Source: Tectiglobus sp965247245 (lineage in GTDB: Bacteria > Pseudomonadota > Alphaproteobacteria > Rhizobiales > Hyphomicrobiaceae). From it: a DNA stretch of 64,000 nt. The notes under the pieces are model-generated. The model saw only the letters and a list, made by a program, of their open reading frames with translations, searched no databases and was not told where the DNA came from. A program made the position numbers and the translations under genes. This document shows, piece by piece, positions 44,368-52,765 of the stretch. Location: positions 186,001-250,000 of the forward strand of contig CBDFGV010000003.1 of NCBI GenBank assembly GCA_965247245.1, written 5' to 3'. Every line of letters begins with the position of its first letter. Position 1 is the first letter of the stretch.

Positions 44368-44481
44368 ACGTCTCTTCCCCCGAGAGTGTCGTGATCAGTG
44401 AGATCCGACAGGTTGCCATCCGATGGGATTGGACACGCGCCCGAGGTCGGACAAACAGCAGGCGCCTAAACCATCAGTTGC

Positions 44482-44515
44482 ATGAGTAATTTTATTCTCG
44501 TGGGAAGTGTTAGGC
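44482..44515 (-). promoter_or_regulatory. Promoter-like element of paralogue 3
   Basis: On the minus strand GCCTAACAC is followed, 18 bp after TAACAC, by TACTCAT. The spacer sequence differs from copies 1 and 2 but the end blocks and spacing are kept. It lies about 115 bases before the start codon. The rest of 44368-44751 shows no supported gene. Confidence 0.5.
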
Positions 44516-44751
44516 TGATTGCGAAGCCATCCGCAAAAAATACGAGACTGCTGTGTCGGTGAAATTGGGGATTCCACGCAGCATTGCACGATCTGCGAAG
44601 GGAAGCGCAGTCGGCGGTCGCAAAGATGCTTGGTGGGTTTTCTGAGCCGTTTACGTGCTGCACAGGCGCATCGGCTGGGCCGTTTAAGACCGAGCCTGAG
44701 AGCAGCGGCCGCTGACCATCGCTGGTCAACGCCCGCTGCCGAACTTGTTGA

Positions 44752-46956
44752 TCAAGCGCCGCCGACAGACTTCGAGAATGGCAGCGCGCGGACCCGCTTG
44801 CCTGTCGCGGCCTCATAGGCGTTGGCGATCGCCGGCCCGATGGATGGCACGCCTGGCTCACCGACACCGGTTGGCCGTTCCGTCGACGCCACCATGTGCA
44901 CCTCGATGTCCGGCATCGCATCGATGCGTAGCGGCGTGTAGCCGTCGTAGTTGACTTGCTCGACGCGGCCTTGATCAAGCGTGATCTCTTCGCCAAGGAT
45001 CGAGCCGACACCGAAACCGGTACCGCCTTCGATCTGCGCGCGAACCACATCCGGGTTGACGACCACGCCGCAATCGACGGCCACGGTCACCTTGTGCACT
45101 TTCGCTTCGCCATCTTCGATCGAGATCTCGGCGACGTGCGCAACATACGAGCTGAAGCTCTCGTGCACGGCGATGCCGTGGAAACGGCCCTTCGGAAGTG
45201 GTTTGCCCCAACCAGCCTTCTCAGCTGCGAGCTTGAGGACGCCGGCATGGCGCGGATGCTTGCCAAGCATCGCCATCCGGAACTCGTATGGATCCTTGCC
45301 AGCGGCTGCAGCCACTTCATCCATGAAGCTCTCAACCGCATAAGCCGTGTGGGTCGAGCCAACCGCACGCCACCATAACACTGGCACTTTGACGTCGGTG
45401 GTCGTCAGGCCGACGCTCACGTTCGGGATCGCATAGGGAACGTTGTCCGAGCCTTCGATGGACGTCTTATCGATGCCCTTCTTCACCAAGGCCTGCTCGA
45501 ACGGCGTGCCGGCGACGATCGACTGGCCGACGATGTGGTTCTCCCAGGCAACAATGTTGCCCTGGTCATCCAATCCGGCACGCAACTTGTGCACGTAGGC
45601 TGGACGGTACCGTCCGCCGGTCATGTCGTCTTCGCGGGTCCACTGGACTTTCACCGGTGCCTTGTAGCCAATCGCCTTGGCGACCATCACGGCCTCGGCA
45701 ACGACATCACCATCAGCCACAGCGCGCCGGCCGAAGCTGCCGCCCGTGGTCATCACGTTCATCTTGATTTTGTCGGGCTTCAGGCCAGTGATCTTGGCCG
45801 CGATGAATTGGTAGACGTCCGGGATCTGGTGGCCACCCCAAACTTCGATCATGCCATCGTCGTTCTTGTGAACCACTGCGTTGAGCGGCTCCATGGCGGC
45901 ATGGGCGAGATAGGGAAACTCGTACGTCGCCTCGACCACTTTGGCAGCTGAGGCCATGGCCTTTGCTGCATCACCATCGTTGCGGGCGACGGCCTTCGGT
46001 GCTTTCGCTGCCGCCTCTTTATAAGCGTTGATGATATCGGCAGAGCCACGCTTTTCAGAGCCAGACTCATCCCATTCCACTTTGAGCGCTTCACGGCCCT
46101 TGATGGCAGCCCACATGTGATCCGCTACGACGGCCACTCCAGTCGCGATCTGGACAACATCGCGGACGCCGCGGACTTTCTTGGTTTCCGCCGCATCAAA
46201 CGACTTGACCTTGGCGCCGAACGTCGGCCCATGCGCCACAACGGCGGTCAGCATGCCTGGCAGCTTCACGTCAATCGTGAAGGTATGCGTACCATTGGTC
46301 TTCGGAGCTGTATCGTAGCGGCGCCGTTTCGGGTCGCCAATCTCCGTCCACTCTTCCGGCTTCTTCAGCGCTACCTTTTGCGGAACCGGCAGCTTGGCTG
46401 CCTCGGCTGCAAGCTCTCCGAATGCGGCTGACTTGCCAGACGCATGGCTGACTTTGCCTTTTTCGACTTTGATGTCCTTGGCCGGAACACCCCAGACCTT
46501 GGCTGCGGCCTGTACCAGCATGTCCCGCGCCGTCGCACCAGCCATGCGATAGCGATCGAAGCTGCCGGCGATCGAGGTGGAACCACCGGTGCCCTGGGCA
46601 ACACCACCCCACACAGGATTGCCATAGAGAGCTGTGTTGCCGGAGGCGCCGACGACGTTGATCTGGCTCCAATCGGCACCAAGCTCTTCAATGACGAGCG
46701 TGGCAAGGCCGTGGTAGGCACCTTGTCCTTTGTCCATCTGCGATGAGAAGACGGTGACTTTGTTGTCGGCACCGATTTGCACGTAAGCGCTAAATGGGTT
46801 GGGTGTGGCTGTCTTCTTGGCAGCATTGGCCACCGTCGTGGGCAAGCCAAAGCCGATCAGAAGTCCGCCGGCGGAGGCGGCTGCACCAACCAGAAACTGA
46901 CGGCGGTCTGCTTCAATCCCGCCGGCCTTAAGAGGATTATTCTCTGAAAACAACAT
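44752..46956 (-). CDS. Molybdenum hydroxylase large subunit (isoquinoline 1-oxidoreductase beta type)
   Basis: A 734-residue xanthine dehydrogenase-family molybdopterin subunit of the single large-subunit type (IorB, aldehyde dehydrogenase). A Tat signal is seen at residues 17-45 (DRRQFLVGAAA, with Arg18-Arg19), so it is exported folded with its cofactor. Motifs: QMDKGQGAYHGL, GGSFGRRAVADGD, WWRAVGSTHTAYAVESF and the catalytic Glu in TGVGEPGVP. It hydroxylates an N-heterocycle or oxidises an aldehyde with water as oxygen donor. It follows the 2Fe-2S subunit by 3 bp; a diheme cytochrome lies upstream as likely electron acceptor. Confidence 0.92.
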   Translation of the reverse strand: MLFSENNPLKAGGIEADRRQFLVGAAASAGGLLIGFGLPTTVANAAKKTATPNPFSAYVQIGADNKVTVFSSQMDKGQGAYHGLATLVIEELGADWSQINVVGASGNTALYGNPVWGGVAQGTGGSTSIAGSFDRYRMAGATARDMLVQAAAKVWGVPAKDIKVEKGKVSHASGKSAAFGELAAEAAKLPVPQKVALKKPEEWTEIGDPKRRRYDTAPKTNGTHTFTIDVKLPGMLTAVVAHGPTFGAKVKSFDAAETKKVRGVRDVVQIATGVAVVADHMWAAIKGREALKVEWDESGSEKRGSADIINAYKEAAAKAPKAVARNDGDAAKAMASAAKVVEATYEFPYLAHAAMEPLNAVVHKNDDGMIEVWGGHQIPDVYQFIAAKITGLKPDKIKMNVMTTGGSFGRRAVADGDVVAEAVMVAKAIGYKAPVKVQWTREDDMTGGRYRPAYVHKLRAGLDDQGNIVAWENHIVGQSIVAGTPFEQALVKKGIDKTSIEGSDNVPYAIPNVSVGLTTTDVKVPVLWWRAVGSTHTAYAVESFMDEVAAAAGKDPYEFRMAMLGKHPRHAGVLKLAAEKAGWGKPLPKGRFHGIAVHESFSSYVAHVAEISIEDGEAKVHKVTVAVDCGVVVNPDVVRAQIEGGTGFGVGSILGEEITLDQGRVEQVNYDGYTPLRIDAMPDIEVHMVASTERPTGVGEPGVPSIGPAIANAYEAATGKRVRALPFSKSVGGA

Positions 46957-46959
46957 GGC

Positions 46960-47418
46960 TTAGGCCTCCAGCTGACGGGCGGCTTCGTGGATGCCGGCGC
47001 GAATGCGATGATACGTGGCGCAACGGCAGAGGTTGCCGGAGAGCGCGTCGTCGATATCACTGTCGGATGGCTTCTTGTTCTCGGTCAGCAAGGCAACTGC
47101 GGCCATAACCTGACCGGACTGGCAGTATCCGCACTGTGGGACATCCATCTCCGTCCAGACTTTTTGGACCGTGCTGGCAACCTTGCCGGACAGACCTTCA
47201 ATGGTTGTGATTTCAACGCCATCGGCGTCCTCAACCCGAAACTGGCAGGACCGCGTTGGCGATCCATCCACGTAGATTGTGCAGGCGCCGCATTGCGCGA
47301 CCCCGCAGCCGAATTTGGTACCTGTCATGCCGACGATATCGCGGATCGCCCACAGCAGTGGCATATCTCCATCGACATCGAGCGTTTTGCTCTCACCATT
47401 GATTTTGAGGGTGTAGGC
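46960..47418 (-). CDS. 2Fe-2S subunit of the molybdenum hydroxylase
   Basis: A 152-residue protein starting MAYTLKINGES (GGAGA upstream). It carries two [2Fe-2S] sites: a plant-ferredoxin-like one with Cys39, Cys44, Cys47 and Cys59 (CGVAQCGAC), and the XDH-specific one with Cys97, Cys100, Cys132 and Cys134 (CGYCQSG and CRC). It passes electrons from the molybdenum centre of the following gene product to an outside acceptor. It has no signal and probably travels through Tat with its partner. Confidence 0.95.
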   Translation of the reverse strand, partial: AYTLKINGESKTLDVDGDMPLLWAIRDIVGMTGTKFGCGVAQCGACTIYVDGSPTRSCQFRVEDADGVEITTIEGLSGKVASTVQKVWTEMDVPQCGYCQSGQVMAAVALLTENKKPSDSDIDDALSGNLCRCATYHRIRAGIHEAARQLEA

Positions 47419-47478
47419 CATAGACGTCTCCATCAGTCAGGTGAACTGTTGATGCTACGGTGAAGTCGCTAGAGGCGA

Positions 47479-48093
47479 TCACTGTGTTTCAGTCGTCGGA
47501 GTGATTTTGGGGCAGGGCCCGCCCGCGTCAACCCATATCGCTACGTGGGCAAGGAAGTCATCGTATGCAAGGGGTGGTTTGGATCGATTTGGACCCGGAT
47601 CCCATGCCCATTGGACAAGATGATCGTGTTCGAAATGTCCTTTGAGATCGTAAAGCCCGCGATCACCATTCATGTTACGGTCTTTGAGATTATCGCAGAT
47701 CTCCGCCGCTGACAGCCCGTCCCAACTCATGGAGTAGGGCGCCTGTTGCCAGCCGATGGCGCCCGGAATGCGCGAGCGGGCGTTGTTGCTGGCCCGATGG
47801 CAGATCACGCAGCGCAACCCACCGATGCCACTGCCATCTTTTCCAGGCTCGACACGCGGAACGTGATGGCGCGCGGTATCGCGCACGCGTGGCACATCAG
47901 ACCGATGGCAATTCATGCAGCGCGGGCTCTGAAGAACCGTGACCATCTTAGCAAATGAGGCCAGTGCGCGCTCTTCCTGTGCAGCCTTCTTGCTGTTGGG
48001 TGCGGCCGCCACAACGGAGTACACGCCGATGGCAGCCAACAGCGAAAATGAGACTAAACCCAGCCAGTCGCGCAGCTCTAGGTGGAAAGACAT
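47479..48093 (-). CDS. Membrane-anchored diheme cytochrome c
   Basis: A 204-residue protein with an N-terminal anchor (residues about 10-30, WLGLVSFSLLAAIGVYSVVAA) and two CxxCH haem sites: CMNCH (residues about 59-63) and CVICH (about 95-99). Regions rich in His (ARHHVPR, HFEHDHLVQW) may supply axial ligands. It is the first gene of the operon with the molybdenum hydroxylase subunits and is the likely periplasmic electron acceptor, replacing oxygen or NAD. Similar cytochromes accompany IorAB-like enzymes in other Proteobacteria. Confidence 0.85.
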   Translation of the reverse strand: MSFHLELRDWLGLVSFSLLAAIGVYSVVAAAPNSKKAAQEERALASFAKMVTVLQSPRCMNCHRSDVPRVRDTARHHVPRVEPGKDGSGIGGLRCVICHRASNNARSRIPGAIGWQQAPYSMSWDGLSAAEICDNLKDRNMNGDRGLYDLKGHFEHDHLVQWAWDPGPNRSKPPLAYDDFLAHVAIWVDAGGPCPKITPTTETQ

Positions 48094-48220
48094 CCGGCCA
48101 ATATAGGTATCCTTCCTGGGCTTGACGAGATGTCAGCCGTCGAAGATTTCGATCGCTGTGGACACGCTGGTTCTCTGCGTTCAAGCTAAGTCACCTCATC
48201 CATGGACAACAGAGCAGAAT

Positions 48221-49051
48221 ATGTCGAAGTCATCAGGCGATCCGGTCGAAACGATTACCGAGGCTGAAGCCACCGGCGAGATTGCAGATCTCTACACCGA
48301 GATCCGCGCCGGTCTCGGTGTTCCCGTCGTCAATCTCATCTGGCGCCATCTCGCCGTGATCCCGGGCGGCCTGTCCTGGGCCTGGCACAGCGTGAAGCCG
48401 CTTTATGAAACGGGGGCGATTGCATCGGAGGCCGCAAGTCTCCGAGGCGACATCTCCATCAGTCCTGGTCGTGGATTGAGTTCCGACGCCATTGACGTCA
48501 TTGGATTGTCGCAAGCGGACACCGCGCGCATCGTTATGGTTCTCGACAGCTACGAGCGCAGCAACGCTATGAACCTGCTGTCCTTGAGTGCGCTCTACGC
48601 CAGGCTGGATGGTCGACAAAAAGCCACTACAACTTTGGCGAGCCAATCCGATCCCGGCGAGCCGGTCCAAGGCCAAATGCCCAAATTGCTGTCGTTGGAC
48701 GACATGCCAGCTGAGACACGCCAAGTCGTTCTGGCTTTGAACGAATTCGGTGCGCGCACCGCCATTATGCCCAGCATGTACCGTCACCTTGCACATTGGC
48801 CGGGCTTTCTGGCGCTGCTCCATGTTTATCTCGCCACCATCCACGCTGACGGACGCCTTGAAGCCATGATGCAGCAGATTCTCAGTAATGCCGCCGCGAA
48901 AGCAGAACACCTGGCAGGCGCGCTTGATGAGCCTGCAACCGCGTTGTCGGCGGAAAGCGAGGCACGCGTGCGCCAGGCCCTGGAGACATTCATCGACGGG
49001 CCGCTGGTCAAAATGGTAGCCATCGTCGCCTGTATTCGCGCCGCCATGTGA
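48221..49051 (+). CDS. DehI-type 2-haloacid dehalogenase family protein
   Basis: A 276-residue, mostly helical protein that fits group I (DehI) dehalogenases, which hydrolyse both D- and L-2-haloacids. The chain shows the internal duplication typical of the family: VPVVNLIWRHLAVIPGGLSW in the first half (residues about 29-48) and TAIMPSMYRHLAHWPGFLAL in the second (about 183-202). Many homologues are annotated by similarity only and their activity is untested. It diverges from the cytochrome/hydroxylase operon across a 127-bp gap. Confidence 0.75.
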   Translation: MSKSSGDPVETITEAEATGEIADLYTEIRAGLGVPVVNLIWRHLAVIPGGLSWAWHSVKPLYETGAIASEAASLRGDISISPGRGLSSDAIDVIGLSQADTARIVMVLDSYERSNAMNLLSLSALYARLDGRQKATTTLASQSDPGEPVQGQMPKLLSLDDMPAETRQVVLALNEFGARTAIMPSMYRHLAHWPGFLALLHVYLATIHADGRLEAMMQQILSNAAAKAEHLAGALDEPATALSAESEARVRQALETFIDGPLVKMVAIVACIRAAM

Positions 49052-49136
49052 TGAACGGGAGCGTCCCCTGGACACTCGTCTGTTCAGGCCGCCATTATCT
49101 GATCCGGGAAAACGCAACACGCATCCGGGGACGATC

Positions 49137-49925
49137 ATGACATTCAATCCAGCACCTGCCGCCGCAACCCTTGTCGAAACAATGAATGCTGCCGCGCGGA
49201 TTGCGGATCTCAGCGCCGAGCAAAAGCCCGGCGATCTCGGACAGGGCTACGACGTCCAGGACTACCTTGCAGCACACCAAGCGGTAGACGGTACACTGCA
49301 GGACACTCTGGCAGGATGGAAACTGGGGCTTGGCAGTGTCAACGCAATGAAGGGCGCAGGTCTTGCACGACCGGTGGTCGGGCGTGTTTTCAAGGGGCGG
49401 TTGTTTGACGACGGTGCAGACGTTCCGGCGCCCGCTGGATCCGTGGGTATGATCGAAATCGAGATCGCATTCACATTGTCGCGAGATGTTGCTCCAGGTG
49501 ACAGCATCGCAGATCCGCGCGACATGATTGCCTCCGCCAACCTCGTCTCAGAGATCGTGTTGTCGAGACTTGTCGATCGGACCACGGTGGGGCTTCCAAG
49601 TTTTGTAGCGGACAATGTCGGCTTTCATGCATTGGTGATGGGGCCGCAACTGAGTCTGGATGCTGTGCCTGCCATTGCGAATTCTGTAACGGTCGATAAC
49701 AACGGTGAACGCGCTGTTGGCGCGCAACAGGGCGATGATGCGATCGACCCCTTTGAAATGATGACCTACCTGATGGCGCACACTGCCGAGCGCGGCCTTG
49801 CGCTCAAGGCCGGTGAGATCGTGACAACCGGCTCGATCAGCAAACCCTTCGACGCCGATGTCCCATCGAAGATCGTCGCCGAGACCTCTGGTGGTGCCGT
49901 CAGCTATAGCCTCGTGGTGCAGTAA
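49137..49925 (+). CDS. 2-keto-4-pentenoate hydratase-like enzyme (FAH family)
   Basis: A 262-residue FAH-fold protein. Recognisable parts are AGWKLGLGSVNAMKGAGL (residues about 58-75), the metal site in MIEIEIAFTLSRDV (about 105-118), and the C-terminal GEIVTTGSISKPFDA. Compared with MhpD-type hydratases the metal-binding Glu-x-Glu-x-x-Phe pattern is kept. It ends one base before the start of the Ldh-family gene, so the two are coupled. Substrate probably a 2-oxo acid enol. Paralogue of the gene at 19490. Confidence 0.8.
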   Translation: MTFNPAPAAATLVETMNAAARIADLSAEQKPGDLGQGYDVQDYLAAHQAVDGTLQDTLAGWKLGLGSVNAMKGAGLARPVVGRVFKGRLFDDGADVPAPAGSVGMIEIEIAFTLSRDVAPGDSIADPRDMIASANLVSEIVLSRLVDRTTVGLPSFVADNVGFHALVMGPQLSLDAVPAIANSVTVDNNGERAVGAQQGDDAIDPFEMMTYLMAHTAERGLALKAGEIVTTGSISKPFDADVPSKIVAETSGGAVSYSLVVQ

Positions 49926-49926
49926 C

Positions 49927-50997
49927 GTGGCTGGAGCGAGCGACGACATCATTCGGGTTGATGCCGAAGATTTGCGCGTGACCGTGCGCGATGCATTCGC
50001 GGCAGTTGGCGTGCCGGATGATGATGCAGCCATGGCGGCCGACGTGTTGTGGACTGGTGAAATGATGGGGATCTCGACGCACGGCGTTCGTCGCGTCATC
50101 ACCTATGTCCAACGCATTCACGACGGCGCCATCAACCCAAAGCCGAACATTTCGACTGATACCTCCTCGCCCTCGTTGTCAGTTCTCGATGGCGACAATG
50201 GATTGGGGCCTGTGGTTGGCAGCTATGGGGCAAAGGAAGCCATTCGAAGAGCTGGCGAGACCGGCATTGGTTTCGTCTCATGCCGCAACAGTCATCACTT
50301 CGGACCGGTTGCACCCTATGCGCTGCGCGCCGTCGAGGCAGGCTATGTCGCGTTCATGGGAACTAACGCACAGCCCGTGATGGCGCCCTGGCATGGAGCC
50401 AAGATCCTGCACGGCAATAACCCCATCGCGATCGCTGCCCCGCGCCGAAACGGTCCGCCGTTCATTCTGGATATCGCGCAAAGCGTCGTCGCTTACTCCA
50501 AACTGCGCCATGCCCATGAAGCAGGTGAAGGTATTCCACTCGGCTGGGCTGCGGATAGCGCCGGGCAACCGACGACTGATGCCGCCGCGGGTCTCAGTGG
50601 CTGGGTGCTGCCGATTGGTGAGCACAAAGGGTATGGGCTCGCGTTGGGCGTTGAGATTTTGGCTGCAGCGCTCTCCGGTGGTGCCGTCGTCAATGAGGTC
50701 AACGCACTCTACCGTCGTGATCAACAGGCCCAGGGCGTCTGTCATTTCTTCCTGGTGATAGACCCGGATCGCCTGATCGGTCGTGAAGCCTTTCTGGACC
50801 GCATAGACACCATGTGTGCGCTGACAACGGCGACGCCATCGGTCCATGCGGAGCAACCCGTCATCATTCCTGGTGAGCCGGAAGCACAAACCATGGCGGA
50901 CTACGCTGCCAACGGCGTGCCGATCCCGGCTGACAGATTTGCGGAACTGCAGGATATGGCCCGCGGCCAACCACCCCGGTCGATGCCGGATCAATGA
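49927..50997 (+). CDS. Ldh-family (malate/L-lactate/ureidoglycolate) dehydrogenase
   Basis: A 356-residue NAD(P)-dependent oxidoreductase of the Ldh_2 (YlbC/ComC/AllD) family, starting at GTG one base after the preceding stop. Family motifs: GISTHGVRRV (residues about 42-51), CRNSHHFGPVAPYALRA with the catalytic His, LHGNNPIAIAAPR and GEHKGYGLALGVEIL. It reduces or oxidises 2-oxo/2-hydroxy acids. Together with the DehI-type gene (haloacid to hydroxy acid) and the hydratase it suggests a short route for hydroxy or oxo acids; that link is inference. Confidence 0.9.
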   Translation: MAGASDDIIRVDAEDLRVTVRDAFAAVGVPDDDAAMAADVLWTGEMMGISTHGVRRVITYVQRIHDGAINPKPNISTDTSSPSLSVLDGDNGLGPVVGSYGAKEAIRRAGETGIGFVSCRNSHHFGPVAPYALRAVEAGYVAFMGTNAQPVMAPWHGAKILHGNNPIAIAAPRRNGPPFILDIAQSVVAYSKLRHAHEAGEGIPLGWAADSAGQPTTDAAAGLSGWVLPIGEHKGYGLALGVEILAAALSGGAVVNEVNALYRRDQQAQGVCHFFLVIDPDRLIGREAFLDRIDTMCALTTATPSVHAEQPVIIPGEPEAQTMADYAANGVPIPADRFAELQDMARGQPPRSMPDQ

Positions 50998-51018
50998 CGT
51001 GCCGCCGATGCAAGCCGC

Positions 51019-52545
51019 CTAGGCGCCGGTATCAAACCGCCGTGAAAACTCGGTCTGACCACCGGTTGCCAAAATGCGGGCCTGCTCGATCCAGTTCTCG
51101 CGCTCAATCCGGCCGCGAAAGTCCAGTGCCTGGCTGACGTGACGAACGTCGTGCTCGGTCCAGTTGGCGATCGCGGCGTAGGTGACGTAGCCCATGTCGT
51201 AAAGCTTGCGTTCGATCAGCTCGCCGATCCCGCGGATCCGCTTGAGATTGTCATTCGCATCGGTCGCGCCTGCGGTATCTGATGGTGCCGCGTCGACACT
51301 CACAGGGCTGGCTGTCAAGGCGGCGGGGCTTGCGTCAACACTAGCCGCAGCAACTGCAATACCCGCAAGGCCCGCAGCCTGTGCAACCCAACCTTGGCTC
51401 TGCACTCGGTCCTTGATGCCAAGCAAACCATTGAGCCGATTGGCGCCAGCCTCGTCCAACCGCGCGAGTTGGGCATAGCGATTGATGCCTTGCTCTTTCA
51501 GGGTCCGTGCAATTTCAGGCGTGATACCATCCACTGCTGTCAGGTCGTCACCCATCACATCAGCCGAGACAGTAGATCCATTGGTGGGTGCCACATCCAC
51601 AAGCGCTGCCGCAATCGGAGCGGCAACTGCCGGCGATGATGATGCGAGACTAACTGCACTTCCCTGATCAGCGCTGGGCTGCACGATCTGCGCCGCTCCC
51701 GGGCCACCCGCCGCCGTGCTCACCTTTCGCCGCCGTGCGAAAGAAGTCAGGCCGCCGCCTGCCAGCACGCTCGCCTGCTCGATCCAGTTTTCCTCCTGCA
51801 CGCGCCGCATGCCACCGAGCGCGCGATTGATGCGTGCAACATCACCTTCGTTCCAAGCCGACAGTTGTTCGTATCGTGTCACGCCTTCGCGCTCCAGAAC
51901 AACGGCCGTTGCCGCGTCGATGCCGCGGATCGCCGTCAAATCCTGCGGCATGGACGGCTGCGCCGCCGGTGCAGCAGCATCCTCGGTCGGTGCGACAGCC
52001 GTTGCCACCGTCGATGCTGAGTCAGCGCCGCCGCCGACGGCCGCTGGGAGTTGGCCTTCAGGAAAAGGTTCCGGCTTGATGTGCGACCGCGCCGCAACCG
52101 GGTCTACGTCCGTGCCGATGGTCTCCATCTGTTGCGCGACGCTCGGGGCTGGCGCTGCCGCAACCGGCGCAGGTGCTGCCGGCGCGGGTGTCGGGCTCGG
52201 ATTCGGTTCCGGAGAGGGCGCCGCAGTCACTGTCTGGGCTGCGACGGCGGTCGCCGCCGCGGCGCTGGCTGCCGCGGCTGCCTGCAAGGCCGGATCTGCG
52301 CTCGCCGGGCTCGGAGCTGCAGCGACTGGAGGCGCTGCCGGAGCCTCTGATGCTGACTGTGGTATTTGTTGCGGTGCCGGCGTTGCTGCCTTTACAGGTT
52401 GCGGGCTGGCCACGGGCGCTACCTGGCGATCATCGACGCGGCCCTTCGGCGGCGCAATCATGCGCCGAGCCATGCAGCCGATCCAGACCCCCACAAAGTA
52501 CGCCGCCAACAGAAGAACGAGGGATTGCAAAAGCAACGACCACAT
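51019..52545 (-). CDS. Membrane-anchored protein with three helix-hairpin-helix modules
   Basis: A 508-residue protein: N-terminal transmembrane helix (residues 4-25), a long Pro/Ala-rich stretch (about 42-200), and three related modules at about 201-265, 333-394 and 432-503. Each has LTAIRGID-like helix-hairpin-helix start, GxxRYxQLxxW and, in the first and third, ENWIEQA followed by GG.T.F.RR. The fold matches the helix-hairpin-helix proteins of COG3743, found as soluble or membrane-linked proteins in alphaproteobacteria. DNA binding is possible but not shown. Last gene of the OmpA operon. Confidence 0.75.
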   Translation of the reverse strand: MWSLLLQSLVLLLAAYFVGVWIGCMARRMIAPPKGRVDDRQVAPVASPQPVKAATPAPQQIPQSASEAPAAPPVAAAPSPASADPALQAAAAASAAAATAVAAQTVTAAPSPEPNPSPTPAPAAPAPVAAAPAPSVAQQMETIGTDVDPVAARSHIKPEPFPEGQLPAAVGGGADSASTVATAVAPTEDAAAPAAQPSMPQDLTAIRGIDAATAVVLEREGVTRYEQLSAWNEGDVARINRALGGMRRVQEENWIEQASVLAGGGLTSFARRRKVSTAAGGPGAAQIVQPSADQGSAVSLASSSPAVAAPIAAALVDVAPTNGSTVSADVMGDDLTAVDGITPEIARTLKEQGINRYAQLARLDEAGANRLNGLLGIKDRVQSQGWVAQAAGLAGIAVAAASVDASPAALTASPVSVDAAPSDTAGATDANDNLKRIRGIGELIERKLYDMGYVTYAAIANWTEHDVRHVSQALDFRGRIERENWIEQARILATGGQTEFSRRFDTGA

Positions 52546-52621
52546 AAACGCAGACCTTCCAGATATTCCGATCCGCGCGCCTTGACCGCCAAGTCCAGGC
52601 GCGCGGCTTAGTTCCCCAAAC

Positions 52622-52723
52622 TCAAGACTTTTCCCGCGGCCCGCACGAGAACCAACCGATAGCCAACCCGACAGCGAACGCAGCCGCGATGTACCATGCC
52701 AACTGGGCGATGAGATAATCCAT
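52622..52723 (-). CDS. 33-residue single-helix membrane peptide
   Basis: An ORF starting ATG with AAGG 8 bases upstream and reading MDYLIAQLAWYIAAAF, then VGLAIGWFSCGPREKS. It is one transmembrane helix with a short basic tail and a Cys at the end of the helix. It lies between the OmpA-family gene (43 bp upstream) and the helix-hairpin-helix gene (76 bp downstream) on the same strand. The helix resembles the N-terminal anchor of the following protein. Short membrane peptides of this kind are easily missed. Confidence 0.7.
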   Translation of the reverse strand: MDYLIAQLAWYIAAAFAVGLAIGWFSCGPREKS

Positions 52724-52765
52724 GTCTAACCTTATTCGTTTGGCGGACGCCGACCAACCACGCCG

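Noticed and set aside
48233..49147. 304-residue frame antisense to the DehI-type gene
   Set aside because: The sense frame shows the internal family duplication; the antisense frame shows nothing.
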